From Pseudo-nitzschia pungens (lineage: Eukaryota > Bacillariophyta > Bacillariophyceae > Bacillariales > Bacillariaceae): a stretch of DNA of 64,000 nucleotides. The stretch lies in assembly GCA_037355855.1 (NCBI GenBank), contig CM074758.1, positions 7,661,001 through 7,725,000 on the forward strand, in the 5' to 3' direction. Position 1 is the first letter of the stretch. Each line of letters starts with the position of its first letter. The position numbers and the translations under genes were made by a program. Below are positions 1 through 9,915 of this stretch, one piece after another. The notes beneath the pieces were generated by a model that was not told the origin of the DNA, made no database searches, and worked only from the letters and a program-made list of their open reading frames with translations.

Positions 1-2937
1 CCTATTGACTTCAATGGGCGCAGGGTTTCCATCAGCGAAAAAACAAGAGTGAGCTACATAGATAGTTCGGCTTTTGATTCCGCAGCTGAATTTGTCGACG
101 AAAATCTTCAACTGTCGCAGTCCGATTTTGCGGATCCGTACGATGCCCTTTTGGGCGTAGAAGAAGAAACGGAGTTTGCCCTCGATAATATTACTATGTT
201 GTATCCCGCTTTTGGGAACAATCACGAACGAATTAACCAGCTCGTTCCTGCTTGCATGGGGTTTGCGCTCTCATCCCTACCATTCGATGTATTGGATATT
301 CTTTCCGTTATGAGGAATATTTTGGAGGCCAAATTGAGTTCCCCGCATGATGGAGACAATTACGAAATGAACCGATTGTACGACTTGATCTACAAGGTGG
401 CATTTAGTGTATCCAAATGTAAGGAAGAGTTTCAGCAAATGTCAACGGATCCAAAAAAAAGGACATGTAATTCAAAATATGTTTCCATCAAGCAAAGTCA
501 GCCACTTTCAAATGGTGTCCTTGTTCGGAGCACCAAGGACGGCAAACCTGAACCACGAAAGGGTACAACCGGTACGCAATTCCCATACTTTCATCTCCTC
601 GATTGGCTGCTAGGTCGACATCAATTCAAAAACGACGGCCAAGGAACCGATGTTGGCCTTGTTGCGGCAGTGGGATCTATTGATGACACCTTTCCACGCC
701 CGCAGAGAGAGTACATTCGCTGTCTCACCAAACTTGACGAATTTTCATCACTTCGCGGATTTCTAGAGGTCATCACACCGTCGACAGAGTTACTCACATC
801 ATACAACCACTTGATCGAATGCTATGCTGGCGAAGGAGGTGTGCTGCAAGCTCACTGTCGTAAGCTTTATTCGTACATCCACAACAATGTACAATCTTCA
901 ACCAGCGGCACCAATCACCTTGCATCTTCCGAAGAGCAATATCCCGACAGCTCTGAAAGCACCGAAAACAGCAACTCTGGATGCCCCATGTCCATGGGAC
1001 AACCCAAAAGCCCAAAAAGGAGCAGCTCCGGATGCCCTATGTCGATGGATCACACCGAAAGCGGGAAAATTAAAACCTCTGGGAGTCCAATGTCCGTGTC
1101 CTCGGAAAAGCAAAGCCGCGAGAGTGCTCACTCTAGAAAGCTGAAACTGTCTTCGAATGATTCATCGAATGCTATCGACAATCATCACTTTGCCCTCACG
1201 ATGTTCAAACACATGCGAATGGCAGCTGAAGATCGATGGAAACTTCGTCTACCTCCGCTCATGAACGAAGTAACGAAGATAATTTACTCAACAAGTGAAT
1301 CAGGAGGTTTCACGACGGTGGCTTTGGATTTGTCCGGGACCGGGCTCTTGTACGAGTACGGTGATGTTGTGAAAGTCATTCTTCCGAACGATGACAGGCA
1401 GACACGTTCGTGGCTGTACTCGCTAAAATCAATGAATCAGGAATATTTCAAGTTGAAAGATATGATCAACTTGCAGAAAAATACAGGTAATGGATGGGGC
1501 TGGGATGGGTTGTGGGAGGCACTGGGATGGAATCGTTTCGAACAAAATGGCGGCAATGGCGTTCCCATTGAAATGATTGCTCGATACATTGAACAAGCCA
1601 GCATCAGAGATGAGTTTTCCAATAAACTGCAGTGGGTTCACTCTCCCCTTGATCTATCTGTGAAAGGGCCATCTCAGATGTTTGCTCTTCCTCCTTCAAT
1701 TCCAACAGAAAGGATAAGATCCCTCGAACCTGTGTCCCCCCGAATCTATTCGGTTTCTGGGGTCGAGTTGGACCGAGTCTTTCTACTTGTTTCAAAACCT
1801 GACGATCATGCGCGCCATCACGGATATTCTTCAATGAGCGACCCAAATATCACAAAAGTTCATTGCTCTTTCTCTCCTGCCACATTTTTCTTGTTGCCAC
1901 CAAAAGGTGTCAATTTAGTTTGTGTTGCCTCTGGAACAGGAATATCCCCTTTTGTTGGCTTGGTGGATGCAATAAGGTCACGTTCAGGGTCTTACACAAT
2001 TGTTCATCAGTGCAAATCATCAGATATGTTCATGTGTAATTCTCAAACTTGGCTCGACTTTACCGCGATGAACCCTGGTGCCATCGTCATGGGTTACATT
2101 TCCGGAGATCGGAGCCGTCGAAACTGTCCTATGCGTTACGTGATTCGGAATGGATCATTTGAAGAGACTACGGTTTTGCGGCGTCACAGGATCTCCGCAT
2201 ACTATTTCGAATGCGAGTCCTTTCAAAGCAGAGTAGTTGAAACATACAAGAGCGATGGACTAAATTTAGCCTACTGTTGCGGAGGAGTGAAGAGCGCGAT
2301 CATGCCGTTGCGGACTTTCACTGAGTCGCGCCAAATGAGATTCGAATTTACCAACGAATCTTATGGGGTTCCTCCAACTTTGACAAAAGAGAGTAATCTC
2401 CTCAGTCAAATTGGAGGCACAATAATTGACCTCAACCATATTGCTCCGATCCATCCTGGTGGTGATCAGATTCTCCACCAAGCAACTGATATCACGAAAT
2501 CTTTGGCTCGTGCAGAGGGCAAGAATTTCAGTGCACCTGATTTATCGGTGGCATTTTATGAGCTTCACCCCCATGCATACAATTTGCTCCGTTGCTTGAG
2601 AACACCCGTAGATGCAGATGCAAAGGCATTCGCCAAATACCTTGAACGTCAAGCTATTTCAAACAGTGTACTAGGGAATATGGCAACTAAATATGCGCAA
2701 GCCGCACTATCAGCTCCCGAGTCAAGTAAGATTATGAAAATTGCTACAGAGCTCCAATCAACGGCTATTTCTGCACAGCTAAATTCCGGCGATACCGAAG
2801 GAGCTCAGAGAACGGCTTCTTATCTGAAACAATTACTCGATCATGTTTCGGAACATGATAATGATACTGAGAGATGGGGAGAATCGCTCTCGCTGCTACC
2901 ACCTTCCAGGAGAAAGTCGAGTGTGGTGTTCAGATGA
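1..2937 (+). CDS. IDO-like dioxygenase / FAD-NADPH reductase / cytochrome b5 fusion (5' partial)
   Basis: The frame is open from base 1, and the first possible start (49) is GTG, so the true start lies left of the window. Domains in order: about 180-880 resembles the C-terminal haem domain of indoleamine 2,3-dioxygenase, with LSNGVLV, GTTGTQF...LLDWLLG, RPQREY and LQAHCRKLYSYI, whose His (853-855) aligns with the proximal haem ligand. A low-complexity linker (about 880-1190) carries SGCPMSM twice and SGSPMSV once. About 1240-2380 is a CYPOR/sulfite-reductase-type FAD and NADPH module, with RIYSVSG at 1741-1761 and ASGTGISPFVG from 1927. About 2390-2620 is a cytochrome b5 fold with HPGG at 2452-2463 and a later His pair. 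No FMN/flavodoxin domain is visible. Inference: electrons pass NADPH to FAD to b5 haem to dioxygenase haem, opening the indole ring of tryptophan or a related substrate. No localisation can be given without the N-terminus. The reductase and b5 calls are firm; the dioxygenase call rests on spaced motifs. Confidence 0.75.
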   Translation, partial: PIDFNGRRVSISEKTRVSYIDSSAFDSAAEFVDENLQLSQSDFADPYDALLGVEEETEFALDNITMLYPAFGNNHERINQLVPACMGFALSSLPFDVLDILSVMRNILEAKLSSPHDGDNYEMNRLYDLIYKVAFSVSKCKEEFQQMSTDPKKRTCNSKYVSIKQSQPLSNGVLVRSTKDGKPEPRKGTTGTQFPYFHLLDWLLGRHQFKNDGQGTDVGLVAAVGSIDDTFPRPQREYIRCLTKLDEFSSLRGFLEVITPSTELLTSYNHLIECYAGEGGVLQAHCRKLYSYIHNNVQSSTSGTNHLASSEEQYPDSSESTENSNSGCPMSMGQPKSPKRSSSGCPMSMDHTESGKIKTSGSPMSVSSEKQSRESAHSRKLKLSSNDSSNAIDNHHFALTMFKHMRMAAEDRWKLRLPPLMNEVTKIIYSTSESGGFTTVALDLSGTGLLYEYGDVVKVILPNDDRQTRSWLYSLKSMNQEYFKLKDMINLQKNTGNGWGWDGLWEALGWNRFEQNGGNGVPIEMIARYIEQASIRDEFSNKLQWVHSPLDLSVKGPSQMFALPPSIPTERIRSLEPVSPRIYSVSGVELDRVFLLVSKPDDHARHHGYSSMSDPNITKVHCSFSPATFFLLPPKGVNLVCVASGTGISPFVGLVDAIRSRSGSYTIVHQCKSSDMFMCNSQTWLDFTAMNPGAIVMGYISGDRSRRNCPMRYVIRNGSFEETTVLRRHRISAYYFECESFQSRVVETYKSDGLNLAYCCGGVKSAIMPLRTFTESRQMRFEFTNESYGVPPTLTKESNLLSQIGGTIIDLNHIAPIHPGGDQILHQATDITKSLARAEGKNFSAPDLSVAFYELHPHAYNLLRCLRTPVDADAKAFAKYLERQAISNSVLGNMATKYAQAALSAPESSKIMKIATELQSTAISAQLNSGDTEGAQRTASYLKQLLDHVSEHDNDTERWGESLSLLPPSRRKSSVVFR

Positions 2938-2988
2938 TTAGAATGAAGTTTTCGCATTCCGAATCAAACTTTTCTTTTAAAAAAAACT

Positions 2989-5900
2989 TTAAATCGTATT
3001 TGCAATCTGCTTGCTACCCTTTCTCTTGTTTGCCTTGTCGGCATCAACTAGGCTTCGAAATTCGCCATTTTTAATGTTCAGAAGATCGGATGGAGATCCA
3101 TATTCGAGTACATGACCTTGTCCAAGCACCGCGATTTTGTCATAACCGATCACGGTATCCAGGCGATGTGCAACTGTAATGACGGAGACCCCCTTCTCCA
3201 CAAACTCCTTACGAATAGTGTCCTGCACTTGCTGGTCTGTTTGTGCGTCTACCGAACTTGTTGCTTCATCCAATACAAGAATCTTCGACTTCTTAATTAG
3301 GGCTCTGGCTAGGCATATGAGTTGACGCTGGCCCTGACTCAAATTTCCACCACCTTCGCTGATTTCGCTCTCCAGACCGCCAAGCGTCTTAAAATGTCGA
3401 ACAAGATCTGGTGATGCTGCCTCCAATGCTTTCCACATGTCGCCTGGGGTTGCCTTTCCAGTTGCATCAAGATTAGAAGCCAGAGTGCCAGCGAAAAGAA
3501 CTGGGTCTTGCGGAATGATTGCTAAACTATCTCGCAGTGTTTCCATGGAAACTGACCGTATATCGATTCCGTCAATCTCAATGGCACCTTTGGGTTCTAT
3601 TTCTACAATGCGGAAAAGAGTCAAGAGCAAGCTGCTTTTCCCCGACCCCGTTCGACCTACAACCCCCAACGTACTCCCGGAAGGAACCGAGAGCGTCACT
3701 TCATTTAACACTAGGGGCGCCGATGGGCTATATTTCATCGACACGTTTTTGAATGAAACTCCACCCTTCCACGGCCATCCATCTGCGAGAAGAGCATTTT
3801 CTGTCAAAGGGCTTGCTCGTAAACCCAATTCAGAGGGAAGTTTCAACGCCTCACCAGCCTTGTCCATTTCTCTCGGCATTTGCATCTTCTTGTTTTCGAG
3901 GCCATTCTTATCTTCATTCGCATCGATATCTGTTATCTCAGTAACTCTTTGCACGCTCATCATTTGTGACTCCAGCATGGTGAGATTCCGAACGGCCCAT
4001 GCCATCAGTCCGGTGATGGCAAGGGATTGCGTTAATCCCCATCCCGCGGAACCGGAATGAAGGCGGCCGGCTCTCGACAAGAAAACAGAACTCACTGCCG
4101 TGATGAATACCATACTATTTCCGATTGCTTCCAAGTTGACAGACAACCATCGATCAAGCGCTTTCACCGTGGAGAAAACAGACAAGTTGATATCGGCTAA
4201 TCTTCGATGACGGGCTGACCACGTTTTCTTTGCCCCCGGTATGGAACGGATGACTTCGGTTCCACGAAGTGCCTCTCCGAAGTGTGTGAAAATCGGTGAC
4301 CTCGTGCGCTGCTCGCTCCTCTTCATGTCGCGTGCTGCCGGTCGGAAGCGCTTCATTGTTCGGATGTAAAGAGCCCCAGCGAATGTTAGTGGCACCACCA
4401 TGGCTGGTGAAATGACCCCGGAGAGTGCCAAAGCTGTGCTCGAGATTTGTAGGAAACAGTAGAGCACACTTGCCACGCTCTCCGGCAGCGCGCGGTCCAC
4501 TGTCTCTAATTCTTTGCCAAACCGAGACAAAATCTGCCCAGAAGGTGTCGCGTCGAAAAACGCCATCGGAGCCCGGAAGACAGAGGCGACCATTCGATTG
4601 TGGTAGAAAGTGGATGCATTTAGTCCAACAAGCATGGTGGAAAAGCTTCGAAGCCACAAGAAAAGAGAAGCGACAATAGCAGCATATGCAAGGTTGTTGA
4701 GATAATGACCTCCCAATGCACTTGTCATGCTGGTCGATCCAGCCATCTCGGTCCATTTGGATACGGTAAATTGTTGAAAGAATCTCGCACCCTCTGCAAC
4801 GGCGAAGGATGCAACCATTCCAATGACAAGAACCGGACTTCCAACGGCCCTCAAGTAGCCCATGTATGTCGAAAGAGGAACGGCCTGAGTTGTCATTTTG
4901 TCGTCAGTCGATACCAGACCGGCTTCCTTTGATCGTGATTTCGGATGCGGTTTTGTTGTGGAGTCGGTCGAATTTGAAGAAGTGTCAATGGTATTGATCT
5001 CTTCGTCTACTTCTCGCGGAATGACTCTCTCGGCAAGCAAATCCGGACTGTTCTTCATATCCACTCTAACATCGGGATCTGCATGGCAAGAACTATCGGT
5101 ATCATTCGAACCAAGCTTGTAACCTCCAACCACACGTATCGTATCGGCGTCCCCGGGGCTGTGTTGGATGTGAATTTTTTTCGAGCTCTCGTGGTGGACC
5201 CGATGGGCCGGTGCCTCGTGATCCTTTGGTTCGTGTTCGCTCGAAAAACTTCGGAGCGCGTGTCCCCTAGCGAGCAACTCGTCGTATGTTCCAACGTCAA
5301 TCATCGTGGAGCAGTTGGAATCGGTTGCGGAGGATTTTGCGCTCGACGAGCCCATGAGCACGACACGATCGCAGCGTCTCGGCAACGAGGGATCGTTCGT
5401 CACGAGGATTGTCGCCGCCCTGGATGCCTTTGCCCGCTTGATGACGCGTTCGAAAACAATGGATCCGACGCGTGCATCGAGGGCCGCCAGGCAGTCGTCG
5501 AGAATCAAGACTTTCGTGTCTTGGTCACCGTACAACGCACGGGCCAACGCCACTCTGGCTCGCTGACCACCGGACAGACTCGAACCTTTTTCTCCGACAT
5601 CCATCTCGGAGCTCAGAGTTCCGGACGCAATGTCTTGATCCAATCCGGCATCGTAGACAGCCCGGGTGTACCGTTCTTCGTCGTAGTCCCGACCGAAAAC
5701 TATGGCATCCCGAAGCGTTCCCTTTGGGACCCATGCTTCTTGGCTGCAATATCCGACACTACCGTGCAGGGTGACTTCCGGTCGACTCATCAAGTCCGCT
5801 GGATTTGTTGGCTCTTTCGCATCGGAATCATCATCGTTGCTTTCCACGACGATTTTCGGGACGGGAGTTAGCTCGCCCAGCACGGCTTTCACGAGCGCGC

Positions 5901-8083
5901 TTTTCCCGCTGCCCACCGGGCCCACCACGGCCACGACTTCTCCGGAATCGACCTCCAGATTCACATCGCACAGCGCCGGGGAATCGGGCGGCGCGACCTC
6001 TCCGTCTTTGATTTGATTGGATGTCGACCAGAGAAAACTCCCGTGCCTGATCTCGATTCGACCGCCGCCATCGCTTTTCGGTGGCAGCGTTCGGACGTAC
6101 GGGGTCAGTTCCTCCGAGGTCAGATACGACGCAATCCTGCGCAACGAATTTCGTCCGATCACCAGCGAGTCGATGAGCATGGGGTAGAAGAAGAGCGGGT
6201 ATCGCAGCTGATTGAACAGCGATATGGCGGTGAAAATCGTGCTCGCTTTGATGGGCTTTCCGGTCTTGGCATACGCCGTCAGGGTCACGACCAATACCAG
6301 TGCCGGAACCGCATTGGATATGGCAGAATTGACGGCTCGCACCACGCCTCTCATCCGGTGGCGGTTGAGTTCGTCGCGACGATGTTGTTTGATGTCGTTG
6401 GCAAAGACCTTCTCCCACGATTGGACCTTGAGCAATTTCATGTGCGTGATGCTCTCGTTGGTGCGTTTCGTTCGGGCGCTTCTCGCCTCGTTCTCTAGCC
6501 GAGCCAAGCGGTCCGATATTCTGAGCACAATGCTGTTCGCCGGAATGACGGACAGCAACACCGCCAGACCCCACGCTACGCTCGATCCGAGGCATTGAAA
6601 CAAAAGGTACGTGTAGATCGCGATTTGCAACGGACCGTCCCACAGCGTATGCACCTGCATTGCGGCGCTTTCGATGTTCGACGCGTCGGACTGCATCAGG
6701 TTCAATACCTTCCGTCCGAGAGCGTGCGTGCAAAGCAATGACACAAACGAAAAACGGTGAGAAGATGGTTTCCGGCTCCGATTCGCCAGCGGCGCGTGCT
6801 TTTTCGTCGATCTGTCGAGTTTTTTTTTTTTTTTGAAATCGCTCCGTCCTCGGGCCGTTCTCGCGACTTACCCCGCCCGATCCCAGCGCCTTTTTGGGCG
6901 ACTCCTTGGCCCCGCTCTTGGCACCGGGAGTCTTCTTTCCGCCGACGTGTTTCGTCAGAACGCCACTGCCACCCTCGGGAAGCCGCAGGGACTTGTCGAA
7001 GACCAGTCCCTCCACGGAACCGCGGATCCGCGTCGCCATGCTGACCACGTTGTGAAAGAACTGGTTTTCCGTGATCATCTTGAGGCACAGGACCGCCACC
7101 AGGAGGACGACCGCCCTGAAGGATTCCTGGATCGGAGCCGACGGGCCCGCCTCGATCGATCGCAGAAAGCGCGCCACCAGGAGGGACGGAAAGGCCTGGA
7201 CGAGGGTGTTGGTCAATCGCAGGAGGCCCGTCGCCAAGAGCAGCGGCTTTTGGTTGCGCACGATGGCCTTCAACAGAACGAGGGATTCCGAGTTTTTGAC
7301 GACGTCCCTGTCGCTGCCGAGGGCTCGCTGCTTCTGCTCTTCCAATCGACGCCGGGCCTTGGCGCGGGCCGCTTCGTACGTGACCGTCAACGAGTCGACG
7401 GCGTGGTCCATGGATCGGTGTCCGCGGGCCAGGGCAAACGCGTCCTCCTCGGTCAGGGTTCGATTCCCCTTGTTCTCTCCGGAAACGGCATCCAGGAGCG
7501 GGGTCACGTAGCTAAAGAGAAGCCGGGACGCGATCGTCGCCGTCGCTTCCCCGCCCTTCCAGCGATTGTCTCCGCGACCGGCGAGCGGATTGGCGTTCCA
7601 GAGGATTCTTCGGAGGAGCGACCGCCGTTTCGTCGCCGGTTCTGTTTCCGCGACGGATGCCGCCGGTCTGGCGACAGCATACCGCGGGGACGACGACGAC
7701 GACGACGCGGCGGGAGAAAGTGGCAATCGAGTGGATGCCGCGTTCGAACCATTGCGAAAGAGGGGGGATCTCGTGGCCCCCGCCAACGCCAACGCCGTCG
7801 TTGTCTTTGTCGTTGTTTTTGTCATCGCCGTGGTCGTCGACGTTGCGATTGCGTGGGACGTCCATCGGTGTCCGTTTCGGAATCCCGAAAGAGGCGGTCG
7901 TCCCTTTTGTTGTTGTTGTTGTTGTTGCTGGCTGCGCTGCAGAGACGACGCCGAGGAGGAACTTCCGACGTCGGCCGTGCTGCCAAACGACGAAACGGGT
8001 CCGACGGCTGCTGCCAAGAGAAAGACCAGCATCGTAGCGGCAATTGTGAAGTAGATCGGCCTCGTGTTGCGCTGTATCCTCAT
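2989..8083 (-). CDS. ABCC (MRP)-type ABC transporter, two exons
   Basis: Exon 1 is 8083-6872 and exon 2 is 6708-2989; the intron 6709-6871 (GTAAGT...AAG) joins them in phase 0 into about 1643 residues, normal for ABCC. The start at 8083 opens a hydrophobic leader (YFTIAATMLVFLLAAAVGP) ending VSSFG, which resembles a diatom secretory or plastid presequence, followed by a poly-Gln stretch and the ABCC-type LLFSYVTPLL segment. Membrane domain 1 follows, then NBD1 with Walker A GPVGSGKS, signature LSGGQRARVALARAL and Walker B VLILDD (the catalytic Glu replaced by Asp, usual for ABCC NBD1). Membrane domain 2 follows, then NBD2 with GRTGSGKSS, LSQGQRQLICLARAL and VLDEATSSVD. The acidic, Ser-rich linker between halves resembles a regulatory region. 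It should export organic anions or conjugates; substrate and membrane are unknown. Its 3' end lies 51 bases from that of the fusion gene (tail to tail). Confidence 0.9.
6709..6871 (-). other. Intron of the ABCC gene
   Basis: On the minus strand the donor is GGG|GTAAGT and the acceptor GGAAG|GTATTG. Removal joins ...GSGG to VLNLMQSDA, matching the conserved ABCC core. The intron holds a run of 15 A (T on + at 6820-6834) followed by CTCGACAG. Confidence 0.85.
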
Positions 8084-9703
8084 GGTGAATGCTCTGTAAT
8101 GAATGATGGAAACCCGAACTTGCAGTTGCGCTAAGAAACCTGTCTCGGTTGTCGCGTTGCTCGTTTTTGTGTCGGACGGAGTTGTTTTTGGAAATCCGGA
8201 AAACAATGGAAGAGACGGGTGGACGTCACTCGATACGAACTGACTGCGAACTTCACGAGCGCTTCTTGTAACTCATCAAGTCGGTTGTCTTCTGATTTGA
8301 TACTACAGTATAAAGAATCCCTTCTAATCTAATGCGGTAAGGTTAATTACCAGTACTGTATGCCCCCGATAGCATGGAACACTCTGTGAGTAAACCTTAA
8401 GGCTTGCACTCTGTTGACGAATGTTTTGCACCAAAATTCGTTCGTTGATGCGCATCGTGAATCAGCGGTTTGCAGTTCTGAGTGAGAATCCATTGCTGGA
8501 ATGCAGGAACGATTGACAATTGGCAATTGGCCTGTCGGAACAGGAACCCTGATCCAATCGTATCAAGCGCGGATCGTAGTCCAAACTAAATAATGAAACT
8601 GTGCCGAAGTAATCTTACCGTACGGTACGGTAAACCTTACGTAGTAATCTTACGGTTCAGTCACGCATGTGGAGAGACACACCCTATCTTATCTTCAATC
8701 TCGTGCGGCAATGAATGCGCTCGATGACGTTGTGAGGAACAAGGGTTCTTCTTTTTATTATCATCATAGAAAAAAATAGCTCTTTTAAACTTAAAAAGAT
8801 ACCGTACGTTAACCTTAGCGTCAAAAAAGTCAACCCAAACATTACGTATCGTTATTCCGTAGTACTTCGTATTTCATAACTACTAGGTAAGGTTTACCTT
8901 GGAGTAGTATCCAGTATCGTGCTGCTGAGATGTCTGACACTACCCTGTTAAGCACTCTATATTCAATATGCCAGTCAAATTCAATCCATTCCAAATTGAT
9001 CCCCAAAGAAACTTGAAAGATTTGCCACATGAGGATGCATCTATGGCAGCAATTCAACATACTACTGCCTAGAACTACTGCTAGCAGCAGTACTAGTACT
9101 AGTAGTATTTCAAAATTCCAAACCACTGGTGTCCTCCAGCTCATGTGGAAATGTACTACAACCAAGGGACGGATGTTACCAATTTTGTCATAAGATTGAA
9201 AAGCATTGACACTATGTGTTGAAGAGAGCAAGATCCATGAATCATTTGCAAGAATTAGTTTGAATTTTGAATCTTGCAACACATATTATACTACTGCTGT
9301 AAACCTTTATCATATGCAAGTACTTCAGTTCCTTCATATAACATGGCAGTATGTGTCTATCACATAAAGAGTATGCCATAGTATACTATCATGTGTGTTT
9401 CCATTATATTTATTTGCAGAACAAATTCAAATTAGTTCAGATGTTGAAATACTGGAAGGGAAGTTTTTGTTCAAGTGTCTGTTTCAAACTTGAATAGGTA
9501 GCTCCTGTACTATATTCCCACATTCAGATGTGAGACATGCTGACACATTGTGCAACAATACAGTTCTGTAGCTGCGACTCATAAAGTTATATGTTGGGTG
9601 ACTTTCGCAAAACATGTTCCTCCATAAACGTCTGAATTCATGTGGAAAATTTGCTTCTGTTTTTTATTTGCAGTATTTCTTCTCTCACTACCGTACATGT
9701 ACT
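8084..9703. other. Intergenic: promoter side of the ABCC gene, then an AT-rich island
   Basis: No convincing gene. 8330-8910 contains several copies of the GTAAGG/CCTTAC motif family (8338, 8393, 8630, 8810, 8887). 8950-9660 is AT-rich and carries an ACTAGTACTAGTAGT cluster near 9090. Confidence 0.6.
8842..9282 (-). pseudogene. Possible decayed Ty1/copia (CoDi-like) protease fragment
   Basis: The minus-strand frame contains NDSWILLSSTHSVNAF followed by IGNIRP, which loosely resembles the protease region of diatom copia elements (WILLDSxSTVxxF...NIR). The catalytic Asp-Ser/Thr-Gly is absent, and nothing else of an element is recognisable nearby. The match is short and could be chance. Confidence 0.25.
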
Positions 9704-9708
9704 GTTAC
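9704..9708. repeat. Target-site duplication, left copy (GTTAC)
   Basis: GTTAC directly precedes the TG of the left LTR and is repeated at 15551-15555 directly after the CA of the right LTR. Five bases is the usual duplication for Ty3/gypsy integrases. Confidence 0.95.
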
Positions 9709-9897
9709 TGCCATACCCTGGGTCTACTAGTGATTAGAATAGTAGTGATATGCAAATTGTGAGCTCTATTGGTTAGTCTATTTGCTACAGTTCTAAGAGC
9801 TCTCCGAATCAGCGATTCTGTCGGCTCGCTGATTGTTTTTATCCTTATCCTTAATCCAGTCCCGTGTGTACTCGTGACTGTATTTTGGTGCACGGCA
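9709..9897 (-). repeat. LTR (3' LTR in element orientation)
   Basis: Begins TGCC and ends GGCA. It aligns end to end with 15362-15550 with four substitutions, near the CCCTGG/CCCCGG start, at AGCGATT/AGTGATT, and two adjacent at CGCTGATT/CGCCAATT. The short length leaves little room for a promoter or poly(A) signal, and none is obvious. Confidence 0.96.
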
Positions 9898-9908
9898 TAC
9901 TCCTCCAT
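9898..9908 (-). other. Polypurine tract of the retrotransposon
   Basis: Read on the minus strand this is ATGGAGGAGTA, immediately before the 3' LTR. This purine-rich stretch is where a plus-strand primer is expected. Confidence 0.7.
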
Positions 9909-9915
9909 GGTACTG

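Noticed and set aside
49..51. Start codon of the left-edge gene
   Set aside because: The codon is GTG and the frame is open back to base 1, so the gene is cut by the window edge.
6812..6834. Alternative ABCC acceptor at CTCGACAG after the A15 tract
   Set aside because: It would keep the wrong frame and lose the conserved NLMQSDA block; the GGAAG|GTATTG acceptor restores it.
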